A stretch of DNA of 64,000 nucleotides from Faecalibacterium gallinarum (GTDB taxonomy: Bacteria; Bacillota; Clostridia; Oscillospirales; Ruminococcaceae). The DNA lies in NCBI RefSeq assembly GCF_022180365.1, contig NZ_BQKV01000081.1, positions 21,764 to 85,763 of the forward strand. The letters run 5' to 3'. The translations under genes were made by a program, and so were the position numbers. The notes below the pieces were generated by a model. It had not been told where the DNA came from. It was given only the letters and a program-made list of their open reading frames with translations, and ran no database searches. Shown here one piece after another: positions 1 to 8,925 of the stretch. Within the stretch, counting starts at the first letter, position 1; each line of letters opens with the position of its first letter.

Positions 1-1174
1 TCTCCCGCAGAAAAGCGGCGACGGCCTCGGGGTCGGCGGCGCAGCTGCCCTGGCAGACGCCGGGTTTGCCGCCGCCCCGGCCCGAGAGGGCTGCGTTCAG
101 CGCCCGGGTCAGGGGCCGGACATCCCCCTCCCGCCGGGCTAGGCAGTAGCCGCAGCCCTTGTCGGTGGGAGTCAGGGCCGCGCAGAGGCCGCCGGTGGCC
201 TCGGTCAGCCGCACCGCCAACCGGTGCAGCCCGTCGGGGTCCAGCCCCGGGACGATCCGGATGGCGTCCTCGCCGGGATTTACCGCTGCCGCTAGGGCAT
301 CAAACAACTGGGCGCAGATCCCGAAATGGGCGTACCGCAGATCTGCCAGTTCCCCGTGGACCCGGCGCACCGCGTTGGCCGTCTCGCTGGGTTTGGCGCT
401 GAGCAGGGCCATGATCTCCCCCTGCCGGGTCTGCATGGTCTGAACTTCCCGCAGGGCCCGCTGGCCGCAGAGCACTGACAGCCGGACCCCGCCCTTGTAG
501 TTCTCGGCGGCGATGATCTTGATCAGCCCCACCTGGCCCGCGGTGGCGGTGTGGGTGCCGCAGCAGGCGCAGGTATCCGCCCCCGGGATCTCCACGATCC
601 GCACCTGGCCCGCGATCTCCTTTTTGCTCCGGTAGGTCATCCGGGCCAGTTCTTGAGGGGTGGGGTAGAGCACCCGCACCGGCGCGTCCTGCCAGATGAC
701 CTGGTTTGCCTCCAGCTCGGCCTGGCGGAGCTGGTCGGCGGTCAGGGGGACGCTAGTGTCCATCCGCACCGCCTCGGCTCCGATGTGAAAGCCCACGTTC
801 TCAGCCCCGAAGAGCCGGTGCAGCGTCCCCGAGAGGATGTGCTCGCCGGTGTGCTGCTGCATCTTGTCGAACCGCCAGGCCCAGTCGATCCGGGCCGTCA
901 CCGCCGCCCCCGGCCGGGCCGCCTCGGGCAGGGCGTCCACCGTGTGCCAGATGACGCCGTCCTGTTCGTGGACGTCCGACACGGTCAGGGTCTCGCCGCT
1001 CTCCAGAGTCAGGGCGCCCCGGTCTGCCGGCTGGCCGCCTCCCTCGGGGTAAAAGACGGTTCCGTCCAAAGCCAGCCGCCCGCCGCCCCCTTCCAGAGGC
1101 TGGGCCGCCGTGATGTGGGCGGCACATTCGGTGCGGTAGGGGTCGTTTTCGTAGTATTTCTCGGTGCTTTGCAT
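1..1174 (-). CDS. Alanyl-tRNA editing protein, AlaX-L type (3' end outside window)
   Basis: This reads leftwards and runs off the window edge, so only about 391 codons are visible. It should hydrolyse mischarged Ser-tRNA(Ala) or Gly-tRNA(Ala) in the cytoplasm as a free-standing version of the AlaRS editing domain. The zinc-binding HTGEH motif lies at about residues 108-112 and CACCGTH at about 202-208, the HxxxH...CxxxH pattern of the family. The later GRGGGKPGVCQGS stretch is typical of the DHHA1 tail found in the long AlaX form. The start ATG at 1174 follows an AGGAGG-type site. The 151-bp gap to malQ is divergent. I see no frameshift. Confidence 0.88.
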   Translation of the reverse strand, partial: MQSTEKYYENDPYRTECAAHITAAQPLEGGGGRLALDGTVFYPEGGGQPADRGALTLESGETLTVSDVHEQDGVIWHTVDALPEAARPGAAVTARIDWAWRFDKMQQHTGEHILSGTLHRLFGAENVGFHIGAEAVRMDTSVPLTADQLRQAELEANQVIWQDAPVRVLYPTPQELARMTYRSKKEIAGQVRIVEIPGADTCACCGTHTATAGQVGLIKIIAAENYKGGVRLSVLCGQRALREVQTMQTRQGEIMALLSAKPSETANAVRRVHGELADLRYAHFGICAQLFDALAAAVNPGEDAIRIVPGLDPDGLHRLAVRLTEATGGLCAALTPTDKGCGYCLARREGDVRPLTRALNAALSGRGGGKPGVCQGSCAADPEAVAAFLRE

Positions 1175-1325
1175 CCTTTGGGCCCTCCTGTGGGATCAAA
1201 TCACGATACAGTATACCACGATTTTTGCCTGTGGAAAATAGGGGCCGGATATGTTATGATAAGAATTATCCGGGCGCGGAGCGCGCCGCGCCCCCAGATT
1301 TTGGTACAGAGTGAGGGAACCGTCT

Positions 1326-2888
1326 ATGCGTGAAAGTGGAATCTTGATGCCTGTTTCCAGCCTTCCCGGACCCTATGGGATCGGCTGCTTCGGGCAGGCC
1401 GCCTACAAATTCGTGGACTTTCTGGCCGAAGCCGGCCAGACCATCTGGCAGATCCTGCCCCTGAGCCCCACCGGCTACGGTGACAGCCCCTACCAGAGCT
1501 GTTCTGCCTTTGCGGGCAACCCCTATTTCATCGATCTGGACGGGCTGAAAGCCCAGGGCCTGCTCACCGCCGCACAGCTCGCCGAAGTGGAGTTCGGCGA
1601 GGAGGAAACGGTGGTGGATTACGGCGCCCTCTACACCGCCCGCTATCCGCTGCTGCGGGCCGCCTACGCCGCCTGGCAGGCCCAGTGTGCCGGGCAGTAT
1701 GGCTGCGCCGCCTATTACCCCGATGATTACTATGCCTTCACCCTTGAGAACGAGGGCTGGCTCGAGGATTACGCCCTCTACATGGCCCTCAAGACCGCCC
1801 ACAAGATGGCGGCCTGGTCTGCCTGGCCCCGGGAATACCGGCTGCGGGACCGGGAGGCTCTGGCCCGGTTTGCCCGGGAAAACGCGGAGGAGATCGGTTT
1901 CTGGAAGTTCTTGCAGTACCAGTTTGCCCGCCAGTGGCAGGCCCTGAAAGGATACGCCAACGGCAAGGGCATCCAGATCCTGGGCGACCTGCCCATCTAT
2001 GTTTCGGCCGACTCGGTGGACGCCTGGGTGGGCGGCCGGCTCTTTGAGCTGGACGCCGACGGCAAGTTCGCCCGGGTGGCGGGCTGCCCGCCGGATTACT
2101 TCTCCGCCGAGGGCCAGCTCTGGGGCAACCCCCTCTATGACTGGGCCTACCACCGGGAGACGGGCTTTGCTTGGTGGATTAAGCGGGTCCGCCACGCCCT
2201 GGGCATCTACGACCTGATCCGGATCGACCACTTCCGGGGTTTTGATACATACTGGGCCATCCCGGCCACCAGCCCCACCGCCCGCACCGGCAAGTGGGAG
2301 ATCGGCCCCCGGATGGAGCTGTTCCACGCCCTGGAATCCGCCCTGGGCCAGCTGCCCATCATCGCCGAGGATCTGGGCGAGCTGACGCCCAGCGTCCGGG
2401 AACTGCTGGCGGAGAGCGGTTTCCCCGGCATGAAGGTGCTGCAATTCGCCTTCAGCGGCGGGGACAGCGAGTATCTGCCCCACAACCACATCCAGAACTG
2501 TGTGGTCTACCCCGGCACCCACGACAACACCACCCTGGCCGACTGGTGGGAGAACGGCGCCTCCCCCAAGGAGAAACAGGCGGTGGCGGCCTACTTCCAC
2601 CTGGCAGCTCCCAAAGCCACCCCCAAGCAGATCGCCGCCCTGGACCCCGACGAGGTCCGGCTGGCGCTGCTCCGGGCCGCCCTGGGCTCCACCGCCGCCC
2701 GGGCCATCATCCCCATGTACGACTGGCTGGGCCTCGGGGCCGAGGCGCACCTGAACACCCCGGGCAAGCTGGGGGGCAACTGGGCCTGGCGGGCGGAGGA
2801 GGGCTTCGACGCCCCGGCTCTGGCCCGGACCATCCGGCAGGAGTGTGAGGTATACTGGCGCAAACCGGCACAGGTTTCGGCAGATTGA
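1326..2888 (+). CDS. malQ: 4-alpha-glucanotransferase (amylomaltase)
   Basis: Family GH77 disproportionating enzyme that moves alpha-1,4-glucan segments between maltodextrins or to glucose in cytosolic maltodextrin and glycogen metabolism. The 520-residue length is normal for the bacterial enzyme. The opening RESGILMPVSSLPGPYGIG is characteristic. Catalytic regions are visible: the nucleophile Asp in RIDHFRG (about residue 301), the acid/base Glu in IAEDLG (about 348) and the Asp in GTHDN (about 400). I chose ATG 1326 over an upstream GTG at 1311, because the TGAGGGAA stretch then acts as ribosome-binding site. It appears monocistronic. Confidence 0.95.
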   Translation: MRESGILMPVSSLPGPYGIGCFGQAAYKFVDFLAEAGQTIWQILPLSPTGYGDSPYQSCSAFAGNPYFIDLDGLKAQGLLTAAQLAEVEFGEEETVVDYGALYTARYPLLRAAYAAWQAQCAGQYGCAAYYPDDYYAFTLENEGWLEDYALYMALKTAHKMAAWSAWPREYRLRDREALARFARENAEEIGFWKFLQYQFARQWQALKGYANGKGIQILGDLPIYVSADSVDAWVGGRLFELDADGKFARVAGCPPDYFSAEGQLWGNPLYDWAYHRETGFAWWIKRVRHALGIYDLIRIDHFRGFDTYWAIPATSPTARTGKWEIGPRMELFHALESALGQLPIIAEDLGELTPSVRELLAESGFPGMKVLQFAFSGGDSEYLPHNHIQNCVVYPGTHDNTTLADWWENGASPKEKQAVAAYFHLAAPKATPKQIAALDPDEVRLALLRAALGSTAARAIIPMYDWLGLGAEAHLNTPGKLGGNWAWRAEEGFDAPALARTIRQECEVYWRKPAQVSAD

Positions 2889-3034
2889 CCAAAATACAGC
2901 CGTGCTTTGTGAAAGAGTGCTGTTTTGCTGGAAAATCAGCTCCCCAAGAGTTATAATAGTAACGAATAGCGGCTGAGGGTTCAGCCGGGCCGGAGAGGGA
3001 GAACGCCGGCTGATGTTGAGATTGTAGCGGAAAT

Positions 3035-3850
3035 ATGGGGAAACAAAGCATGGAGAAAGAATTGACCGGGCCGGGGCTGCAAGGGTTGGTTGAGAGCTTG
3101 CAGACCGTGTTTGACGTCGTAAACCTCATGGAGCTGGAGGATGGCCAGGCCGCCGATCAGCCCGAGGATGGGCTGCGGGTGCAGTACGAGGTGCAGGGGG
3201 GCCGGATCGGCTGTTCCCTCTGCCGGACCATCCGGGCGGGGGGCAAGACCTACCAGCTCCACCTGAGTGCGCCGCTGGCGGGCAACGGCCTGCCGGAGGA
3301 CCGGATGAGCGAGCGGGAACGCCGGCTTTTCCGGGAGGATCTGAACCACGATTTTCTGTCGGGGGTGTACAACCGCCATTACCTGGACACCATCTTCCGG
3401 GAAAAGGTGGACACCTGGGCGGCCCAGGGGGGCCAGGGCGCGCTGGCGCTGGTGTCTCTGGACGGCTATGCCGGGCTGGAGGCCGACCACGGCCAGCCCA
3501 CCGTGAACCAGGTGCTCTGCTATGTGGCCAACCAGTGGAAAAAGCACTATGACCAGTCGGACAAAAAGCTGGTCTGCCGGCTGGACGACGCCGTTTTTGC
3601 GGTGGCCTGTTCGGACTACACCGGCCCCCAGCTGGAAGCTGAGATGCGGGCCATCTACGACGGGATGCCCACCGCCTGCATCACCAGCGTCGGGATGATG
3701 AGCCGGGTGCCCTTCACCCTGTCCATCGGCTGCGCCGGGCTGGAAGAGCTGGAGAATCCCTGCTGGGATGGTCTGTACCAGCTGAGCCAGAAGCGTCTGG
3801 CGGCGGCCCGGACGGCGGGCGGGGACCAGGTGTTCCACACCGAGGGCTGA
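3035..3850 (+). CDS. GGDEF-like protein with degenerate active site
   Basis: 271 residues. The second half follows the diguanylate cyclase fold: DFLSGVYNRHYLD at the domain start, a LVSLDGYAGLEADHGQ segment where LIDIDHFKxINDxxGH is expected, and FTLSIGCA near the end. At the GGDEF position the sequence is LDDAVF (about residues 183-188), so the metal- and GTP-binding signature is lost. Cyclic-di-GMP synthesis is unlikely; a nucleotide sensor, dimerisation or other regulatory role is inferred. No membrane segment is present. The first 100 residues match nothing I recognise. A TATAAT -10 box lies at 2952-2957, and a terminator follows. Confidence 0.65.
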   Translation: MGKQSMEKELTGPGLQGLVESLQTVFDVVNLMELEDGQAADQPEDGLRVQYEVQGGRIGCSLCRTIRAGGKTYQLHLSAPLAGNGLPEDRMSERERRLFREDLNHDFLSGVYNRHYLDTIFREKVDTWAAQGGQGALALVSLDGYAGLEADHGQPTVNQVLCYVANQWKKHYDQSDKKLVCRLDDAVFAVACSDYTGPQLEAEMRAIYDGMPTACITSVGMMSRVPFTLSIGCAGLEELENPCWDGLYQLSQKRLAAARTAGGDQVFHTEG

Positions 3851-3881
3851 GCCCCAAAATCAGGAAAATATAGAATCGAAT

Positions 3882-3926
3882 AAAAAGCCCCCTCCTGCGG
3901 ATACTAACCGCAAAAGGGGGCTTTTT
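3882..3926 (+). terminator. Rho-independent terminator that overlaps the next gene's SD
   Basis: A perfect 11-bp stem, AAAAAGCCCCC (3882-3892) with GGGGGCTTTTT (3916-3926), has a second inner pairing TGCGG/CCGCA and ends in T residues. The 3' arm AAAAGGGGG (3912-3920) is also the only good ribosome-binding site for the ATG at 3930, nine bases downstream. Read-through transcripts would therefore hide that site. Confidence 0.8.
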
Positions 3927-3929
3927 CTT

Positions 3930-4367
3930 ATGGAACAAAAAAACGATAACCTCTCCATGCTGGAGGCTGTGGTCCAGAATACCGAAATGGGCAAAAACAC
4001 CCTGGACCAGATTGTGCCCATGACCGAGGATACCCGCTTCAAGGCCGAGCTTTTGCGGGAGCGGAACATCTACCAGCAGCTCAACCAGGAGGCCCACAGC
4101 TGCATTGCCGCCTGCGGGGCCCAGGCCAAGGGCCAGACGGCCTTTGCCAAGATGAACACCCGGATGGGCATCAGCATGAAAACCCTGACCGACAAATCCA
4201 CCCGGAACCTGGCCGAGATGCTCTCGGAGGGCAGCAGCCAGGGGGTGATGGACTGCATCAAGTGCCAGAAGGATTACCCGGACGCTGCGCCCGGTTCCAA
4301 ACGGCTGATGCAGCGGCTCCAGGATTTCCAGGAGGACAGCCGGATCAAGCTGGAACAGTTCCTCTAA
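3930..4367 (+). CDS. Small helical hypothetical protein
   Basis: 145 residues; not confidently recognised. It is predicted to be almost wholly alpha-helical and soluble, with many Gln, Glu, Lys and Met residues and four to five helices, reminiscent of small four-helix-bundle proteins of the DUF2383/ferritin-like kind, though I see no clear metal-ligand pattern. Cysteines occur in CIAACG and CIKCQK. There is no signal peptide. The gene sits between two strong terminators, so it is probably a single-gene unit. Its translation signal is embedded in the upstream terminator stem. Confidence 0.7.
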   Translation: MEQKNDNLSMLEAVVQNTEMGKNTLDQIVPMTEDTRFKAELLRERNIYQQLNQEAHSCIAACGAQAKGQTAFAKMNTRMGISMKTLTDKSTRNLAEMLSEGSSQGVMDCIKCQKDYPDAAPGSKRLMQRLQDFQEDSRIKLEQFL

Positions 4368-4373
4368 CACAAA

Positions 4374-4416
4374 AAAGGGCGCGCCGCATCCCGTAAAAGG
4401 GAAGGGCGCGCCCTTT
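4374..4416. terminator. Bidirectional terminator
   Basis: A 12-bp perfect stem, AAAGGGCGCGCC (4374-4385) with GGCGCGCCCTTT (4405-4416), flanked by A- and T-rich ends, lies between convergent genes (the small helical protein and mtnN) and can serve both. Confidence 0.85.
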
Positions 4417-4433
4417 GGCACAAAATAAAGAAT

Positions 4434-5117
4434 TTACAGGCTCTCCACCATGGCAGCCACGATCTTGGTGGCGGTGGCCACGTACTCGGCGATGCTGAAC
4501 TTCTTGACCACCAGAACCTCGTGGCCCGACTCGTCGGCGTTGTCGCTCATGGCCCGCAGGATGACGCAGGGCACCCCGTTCTTGGCGGCGATCTGGCTGA
4601 CGGCGGCGCCCTCCATCTCCACGCAGTCGGGGGCGCACTTGGCCTGGATGGCGGCCTTGGAGGCGCTGTCCCCGATGAAGAGGTCGCCGGTGGCGATCTT
4701 GCCGGTCAGAGCCTTGACCCCGGCGGCGGCGCAGGCGGCCTCGGCGGCGGCGATCAGGGCCGGGTCCCCGGCGTATTCCTTGAGATAGGGCGGGTTCTGG
4801 CAGATCATGTCCAGCTGGGCGTCGTGGTAGAGGACCGTTTTGCCGATCACCACGTCCCCGATGCCGATCTCGCTGGACATATTCCCGGCGATGCCCGAGA
4901 AGATGATCTTTTCGGCGCCGTACTTGGTGATCAGGACCTGGGTGGTGGCGGCGGCGTTGGCCTTGCCCATGCCGGCGCAGCAGACCACCACCTGCTTGCC
5001 CGCCAGCTTGCCCTGGTGGTACTCCACCCCGCCGTAGCTCTCCACGGTGACGTCCGACAGCCGGGCGCAGAGCTGGTCCACTTCATCGGGCATAGCGCCC
5101 ATAATTCCAAAAATCAT
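4434..5117 (-). CDS. mtnN: 5'-methylthioadenosine/S-adenosylhomocysteine nucleosidase
   Basis: 227 residues, normal for the family. It hydrolyses the N-glycosidic bond of methylthioadenosine and S-adenosylhomocysteine, releasing adenine, in methionine salvage and the activated methyl cycle. Visible signatures: N-terminal GIMGAMPDEV with the catalytic acid Glu12, FSGIAGN, the nucleoside-binding VEMEGAA, and AMSDNAD with the catalytic Asp at about 192. It lies 19 bp downstream of ychF on the same strand and is probably co-transcribed with it. Confidence 0.95.
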   Translation of the reverse strand: MIFGIMGAMPDEVDQLCARLSDVTVESYGGVEYHQGKLAGKQVVVCCAGMGKANAAATTQVLITKYGAEKIIFSGIAGNMSSEIGIGDVVIGKTVLYHDAQLDMICQNPPYLKEYAGDPALIAAAEAACAAAGVKALTGKIATGDLFIGDSASKAAIQAKCAPDCVEMEGAAVSQIAAKNGVPCVILRAMSDNADESGHEVLVVKKFSIAEYVATATKIVAAMVESL

Positions 5118-5136
5118 GGTTTCAAAATCCTTTCCC

Positions 5137-6270
5137 TTAGACGTTGAAGAGGAACTCGATCACGTCGCCGTCCTGGACAACATACTCCTTGCCCTCGGTC
5201 CGCTGGAGGCCGTGGGCCTTGACGGCGGCATAGTCGAAATTCTGGGCGGCCAGGTCGTCGTAGGCGATGACGCTGGCACGGATGAAGCCCCGCTCAAAGT
5301 CGCTGTGGATCTTGCCCGCAGCCTGGGGGGCCTTGGTGCCCCGGCGGATGGTCCAGGCGCGGCACTCCTTCTTGCCGTCGGTCAGGAAGGAGATCAGGCC
5401 CAGCAGCTCATAGCTGGCGGCGATCAGGTTGTCCAGGCCGCTGGCCTCAATGCCCATCTCGGCCAGGAAAGCCTTCTTCTCCTCGGGGGTGTACTCGGCG
5501 ATGTCCTCCTCGGTCTTGGCGCAGATGGGGATCACCTTGGCCCCCTCGGCGGCAGCCCGGGCCTGGACCAGGGGAACGTACTTGTTGTTCTCGATGCCGT
5601 CCATCAGGTCATCTTCGCCCACGTTGCAGGCGTAGAGGACGGGCTTGGTGCTCAGAAGGCCCATCTCCCGCAGAACCGCCTGCTGGTCGGCGTCCCCCTC
5701 GTTCCAGTCGAAGGAGCGGGCGGGCTTGCCCTCGCTCAGGTGCTGGGCCAGCCGGGTCAGCCACTCGGCCTCGGCGGCAGCGCCCTTGTTGTTGCCGCTC
5801 TTGGCGGCCTTGGCCATCCGGCCCGCCCGGTTCTGGACCACTTCCAGGTCGGAGAGGATCAGCTCGTAGTCGATGGCGTCGATGTCGGCGATGGGGTCCA
5901 CGGCCTCGGCCTTGGTGACGTCCTCGACGACGTGGATGATGTTGTCGTCGTCAAAGCAGCGCACCACATGGACGATGGCGTCGCACTCCCGAATGTGGCC
6001 CAGGAACTTGTTGCCCAGGCCCGCGCCCTGGCTGGCGCCCTTCACCAGGCCGGCGATGTCCACGAACTCCACGATGGCGGGGGTCTTTTTGTTGGTCTGC
6101 CAGATCTCGGCCAGCTTATCCAGCCGCTTGTCCGGCACCGCCACGATGCCGCTGTTGGGCTCGATGGTGCAGAAGGGGTAGTTGGCGGCCTCCGCGTTCT
6201 TGGTGGAGGTGATGGCGTTGAAAAGGGTGGACTTGCCCACGTTGGGCAGCCCGACGATACCGAGTTTCAT
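5137..6270 (-). CDS. ychF: Redox-responsive P-loop ATPase YchF
   Basis: 377 residues of the Obg-like ATPase family (OLA1/YchF). The P-loop GLPNVGKST is at residues 7-15, switch regions follow, and NVGE replaces the NKxD guanine motif, the change that gives the family ATP preference. A helical insert and C-terminal TGS domain ending VIEFLFNV complete it. It associates with ribosomes and is implicated in translation and oxidative-stress responses in other bacteria. A sigma-A-like promoter lies directly upstream, divergent from the response regulator. Confidence 0.95.
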   Translation of the reverse strand: MKLGIVGLPNVGKSTLFNAITSTKNAEAANYPFCTIEPNSGIVAVPDKRLDKLAEIWQTNKKTPAIVEFVDIAGLVKGASQGAGLGNKFLGHIRECDAIVHVVRCFDDDNIIHVVEDVTKAEAVDPIADIDAIDYELILSDLEVVQNRAGRMAKAAKSGNNKGAAAEAEWLTRLAQHLSEGKPARSFDWNEGDADQQAVLREMGLLSTKPVLYACNVGEDDLMDGIENNKYVPLVQARAAAEGAKVIPICAKTEEDIAEYTPEEKKAFLAEMGIEASGLDNLIAASYELLGLISFLTDGKKECRAWTIRRGTKAPQAAGKIHSDFERGFIRASVIAYDDLAAQNFDYAAVKAHGLQRTEGKEYVVQDGDVIEFLFNV

Positions 6271-6308
6271 ATGAAATACGCTCCTTACACGTTATTTTCC
6301 TGCCTATC

Positions 6309-6337
6309 ATTATACGCAAGCCGGCCCCCCGGCGCAA
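6309..6337 (-). promoter_or_regulatory. ychF-mtnN promoter
   Basis: On the minus strand TTGCGC (6332-6337), a 17-base spacer and TATAAT (6309-6314) lie about 38 bases before the ychF start. Confidence 0.65.
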
Positions 6338-6389
6338 GGGCGGGGGCGGGGTTTGGGGCGCCGAGAGGGAAAAAATGCACAGAAGGTTC

Positions 6390-6418
6390 TTTATTTTGTC
6401 ATAACTGTCCCGTATAAT
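6390..6418 (+). promoter_or_regulatory. Promoter of the two-component operon
   Basis: A perfect TATAAT (6413-6418) is preceded at 17 bases by a weak -35, TTTATT (6390-6395). The poor -35 suggests activator dependence, possibly by the response regulator itself. Confidence 0.5.
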
Positions 6419-6500
6419 AGGGGTGGAAAATTACGGGCGGGGCTTTTTTGTGCCGGGACGGCCGCCCCGCCCCGGAAAACAACGCGGGAGGACAAACAGG

Positions 6501-7196
6501 ATGGCAAACGAAAAAATTCTCGTCGTGGACGACGATACCAATATCTGCGAGCTGCTCCGGCTCTACCTGATGAAGGAGGGCTACGCCGTGACCATCGCCA
6601 ACGACGGCGAGGACGCGCTGGCCAAATACAGCCAGGTCAAGCCGGACATGGTGCTTCTGGATGTCATGATGCCCCGGCTGGACGGCTGGGAGACCTGCCG
6701 CCGGATCCGCAAACTGGGGGACACCCCTGTGATCATGCTCACCGCCAAGGGCGAGACCTTCGACAAGGTGCTGGGCCTGGAGCTGGGGGCCGACGACTAC
6801 ATTGTAAAACCCTTTGACAGCAAAGAGGTGGTGGCCCGGATTAAGGCGGTCCTCCGCCGCTGCGCGGGTGGCAGCCAGGCCGCGGCCGCCGAGGGGGTCA
6901 TCGAGTTCGATAACCTGCGGCTGGATATGAACAGCTACGAGCTGCGGGTCAAGGGCAAGGTGGTGGAGGCCCCGCCCAAGGAGCTGGAGCTGCTCAACTG
7001 CCTGGCCTCCCACCCCAACCGGGTCTACACCCGGGACCAGCTGCTGGACGAGGTGTGGGGCTTCGAGTATTACGGCGACTCCCGCACCATCGACGTTCAC
7101 GTCAAGCGCCTGCGGGAGAAGCTGGCTGGCGCTTCCGACAAGTGGGAGCTGAAAACCGTCTGGGGCGTGGGTTATAAATTCGAGGTGCGGCAGTAA
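6501..7196 (+). CDS. OmpR/PhoB-family response regulator
   Basis: 231 residues: receiver domain (about 1-118) with acidic pocket DDD at 10-12, phosphoacceptor Asp54 in LLDVMMPRLDG, and conserved Lys in LTAKGE; then a C-terminal winged-helix DNA-binding domain with the family pattern ELELLNCLASHPNRVYTRDQLL and DVHVKRLREKL. ATG 6501 is chosen over an in-frame start at 6423 because the receiver begins directly with MANEKILVVDDD after a GGGAGGA site. The stop overlaps the start of the sensor kinase (TAATG), so both are translated as one unit. The signal is unknown. Confidence 0.95.
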   Translation: MANEKILVVDDDTNICELLRLYLMKEGYAVTIANDGEDALAKYSQVKPDMVLLDVMMPRLDGWETCRRIRKLGDTPVIMLTAKGETFDKVLGLELGADDYIVKPFDSKEVVARIKAVLRRCAGGSQAAAAEGVIEFDNLRLDMNSYELRVKGKVVEAPPKELELLNCLASHPNRVYTRDQLLDEVWGFEYYGDSRTIDVHVKRLREKLAGASDKWELKTVWGVGYKFEVRQ

Positions 7197-8686
7197 TGCG
7201 CAAGAGTATTTCGGTGGCCTTCTTCTCCATCGTGGCGACCCTGATGCTGATGGGCATCGCGGTGATGGGCTGCTCGGAAATGATCCTCTTCAGCCAGTAT
7301 TTCGCCGAGGAGCGGTACGCCACCCTGGACGGGGTGGCCAAGGTCACCGAGCAGGCGGCGGGCTATTTTTGGCAGGAGCTGGACCAGATGCCCGCCGCCG
7401 AGCAGGAGGGCCTGGTGAGCAAGGTGGACCTGATCGGCCAGAGCGCCGACGTCCACATCTTCTTTACCGATGAGGAGGGCAAGGTGATGTTGGCCTCCAA
7501 CCAGGGGCTTCTGGCCGACGGCCAGCTCTCCGCCACGGTGCTGGAAGAGATGGAACAGCTCGATGAGGATTACCACGCCTTCAGCATGTTGGGGGGCACC
7601 CTTTTGGAGCGGTCCTATGTGGCCGCCCGGCCGGTCTCTGCCCCGGACGGCAGCCGGGCAGGGTATCTCTTTGTCTGCGCGTCGGGGTCGGCCTTCTCGG
7701 CCTTTGTGGAGCAGTTCTGGAGCGACTTTCTGCTCTCGGCCTGCCTGATGCTGGTCTTTGCCAGCGCCCTGACCATGGTGATGATGCGCCGCCTCACCGA
7801 GCCGCTGCATAAAATCAGCGAGGCTGCCCAGAAATTCGGCGGCGGAGATTTCTCGGTCCGGGTGGCGGATGTGGACGGGGACGGCGAAGTCGGCGACCTG
7901 GCCCGCACCTTTAACACCATGGCGGCCAACCTCCAGCGGATCGACCTGTCCCGGGGCCAGTTCATGGGCAACATCGCCCACGAGCTGCGCACCCCCATGA
8001 CCACCATCAAGGGCTTTATCGACGGCATCCTGGACGGGACCATCCCTCCCGAGATGCAGAACCACTATTTGCAGCTGGTCTCCCAGGAGACGGGGCGGCT
8101 GGCGCGGCTGGTCCAGAATATGCTGGACCTCTCGAAACTGGAGTCGGGGGAGTACCGGGTTAACGCCCGGATGTTCAACATCTGGGACACCCTCACCGGG
8201 GTGGCCCTCTCGGCCGAGCAGCGGATCAACGACGGCATGATCGAGCTGGAGGGCCTGACCATGGACCGGGTGCTGGTCTATGCCGACCCCGACCTGATCC
8301 ATCAGGTGGTGTATAACCTGTTGGACAATGCCATCAAGTTCACCCCCCAGGGCGGGACCATCCGCTTCGGGGTGGAAAAACTGGGCCCCGAGGTGGAGAT
8401 CTCCATCTGGAACGCGGGCCAGGGCATCAGCCCCGAGGCGCTGCCCTTTGTCTTCGAGCGGTTCTATAAAGAGGACCAGTCCCGGGGCCTCCATGCCCGG
8501 GGCGCGGGGCTGGGGCTCCACATCTGCAAGGTGCTGGTCAACCTCTCGGGCGGCCAGATCCGGGCCGAGAGCCAGCAGGGGGAGTGGTGCCGGTTTGTGT
8601 TCACCCTGCCGGCCGAGGCCCCCAACCAGCACAATATGCTGCGGATCCCCGATGAGACCGGGACCCCCGGCACCCCCAAAACCTGA
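7196..8686 (+). CDS. Membrane sensor histidine kinase (HAMP-HisKA-HATPase)
   Basis: 496 residues, partner of the preceding regulator. One membrane helix lies near residues 8-30, an extracytoplasmic sensor at about 31-175, a second helix at about 178-198, then a HAMP linker (RRLTEPLHKISEAAQKFGGG). The HisKA helix contains the phosphorylated His262 in NIAHELRTPM. The ATPase domain shows N-box VVYNLLDNAIKFT, G1-type WNAGQGI, F-box FERFY and G2 GAGLGLHI. A Pro/Thr-rich tail of about 20 residues follows the kinase core. A long inverted repeat downstream may terminate the operon. Confidence 0.94.
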   Translation: MRKSISVAFFSIVATLMLMGIAVMGCSEMILFSQYFAEERYATLDGVAKVTEQAAGYFWQELDQMPAAEQEGLVSKVDLIGQSADVHIFFTDEEGKVMLASNQGLLADGQLSATVLEEMEQLDEDYHAFSMLGGTLLERSYVAARPVSAPDGSRAGYLFVCASGSAFSAFVEQFWSDFLLSACLMLVFASALTMVMMRRLTEPLHKISEAAQKFGGGDFSVRVADVDGDGEVGDLARTFNTMAANLQRIDLSRGQFMGNIAHELRTPMTTIKGFIDGILDGTIPPEMQNHYLQLVSQETGRLARLVQNMLDLSKLESGEYRVNARMFNIWDTLTGVALSAEQRINDGMIELEGLTMDRVLVYADPDLIHQVVYNLLDNAIKFTPQGGTIRFGVEKLGPEVEISIWNAGQGISPEALPFVFERFYKEDQSRGLHARGAGLGLHICKVLVNLSGGQIRAESQQGEWCRFVFTLPAEAPNQHNMLRIPDETGTPGTPKT

Positions 8687-8692
8687 ATCCGG

Positions 8693-8751
8693 CGGCCAGG
8701 CCGCCCGGCCCGGCGGTTTCGGCCCCGGGAGCGGGACGGCCTGGCCGTTTT
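8693..8751 (+). terminator. Probable terminator after the histidine kinase
   Basis: Perfect 11-bp arms CGGCCAGGCCG (8693-8703) and CGGCCTGGCCG (8737-8747) enclose a G+C-rich loop and are followed by TTTTA. The T run is short. Confidence 0.5.
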
Positions 8752-8783
8752 ACGTCATTTCGGTGAAAAACAGGGGCCCGGGT

Positions 8784-8812
8784 TTGATTTTTATACAGGT
8801 TTCGTGTAAACT
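8784..8812 (+). promoter_or_regulatory. Promoter of the rpe-rnf-like operon
   Basis: TTGATT (8784-8789), 17-base spacer, TAAACT (8807-8812). It precedes rpe by about 113 bases. The leader between is rich in CCGCCGCG-type sequence. Confidence 0.55.
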
Positions 8813-8925
8813 AAAGACTGTGGCAGTGTCGGCCCCGCCGCCGCGCCGCCGCCCCCGCCCCTGCGCTCCGGGCCAGACCGGGCCGGGTGGGGCCAAGTTT
8901 TGTGGAACGGAGAGTAAAAACAACC

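Noticed and set aside
1266..2750. 494-codon minus-strand open frame opposite malQ
   Set aside because: It is the antisense shadow of a clear GH77 gene; Gly/Pro/Val/His-rich composition and no domain.
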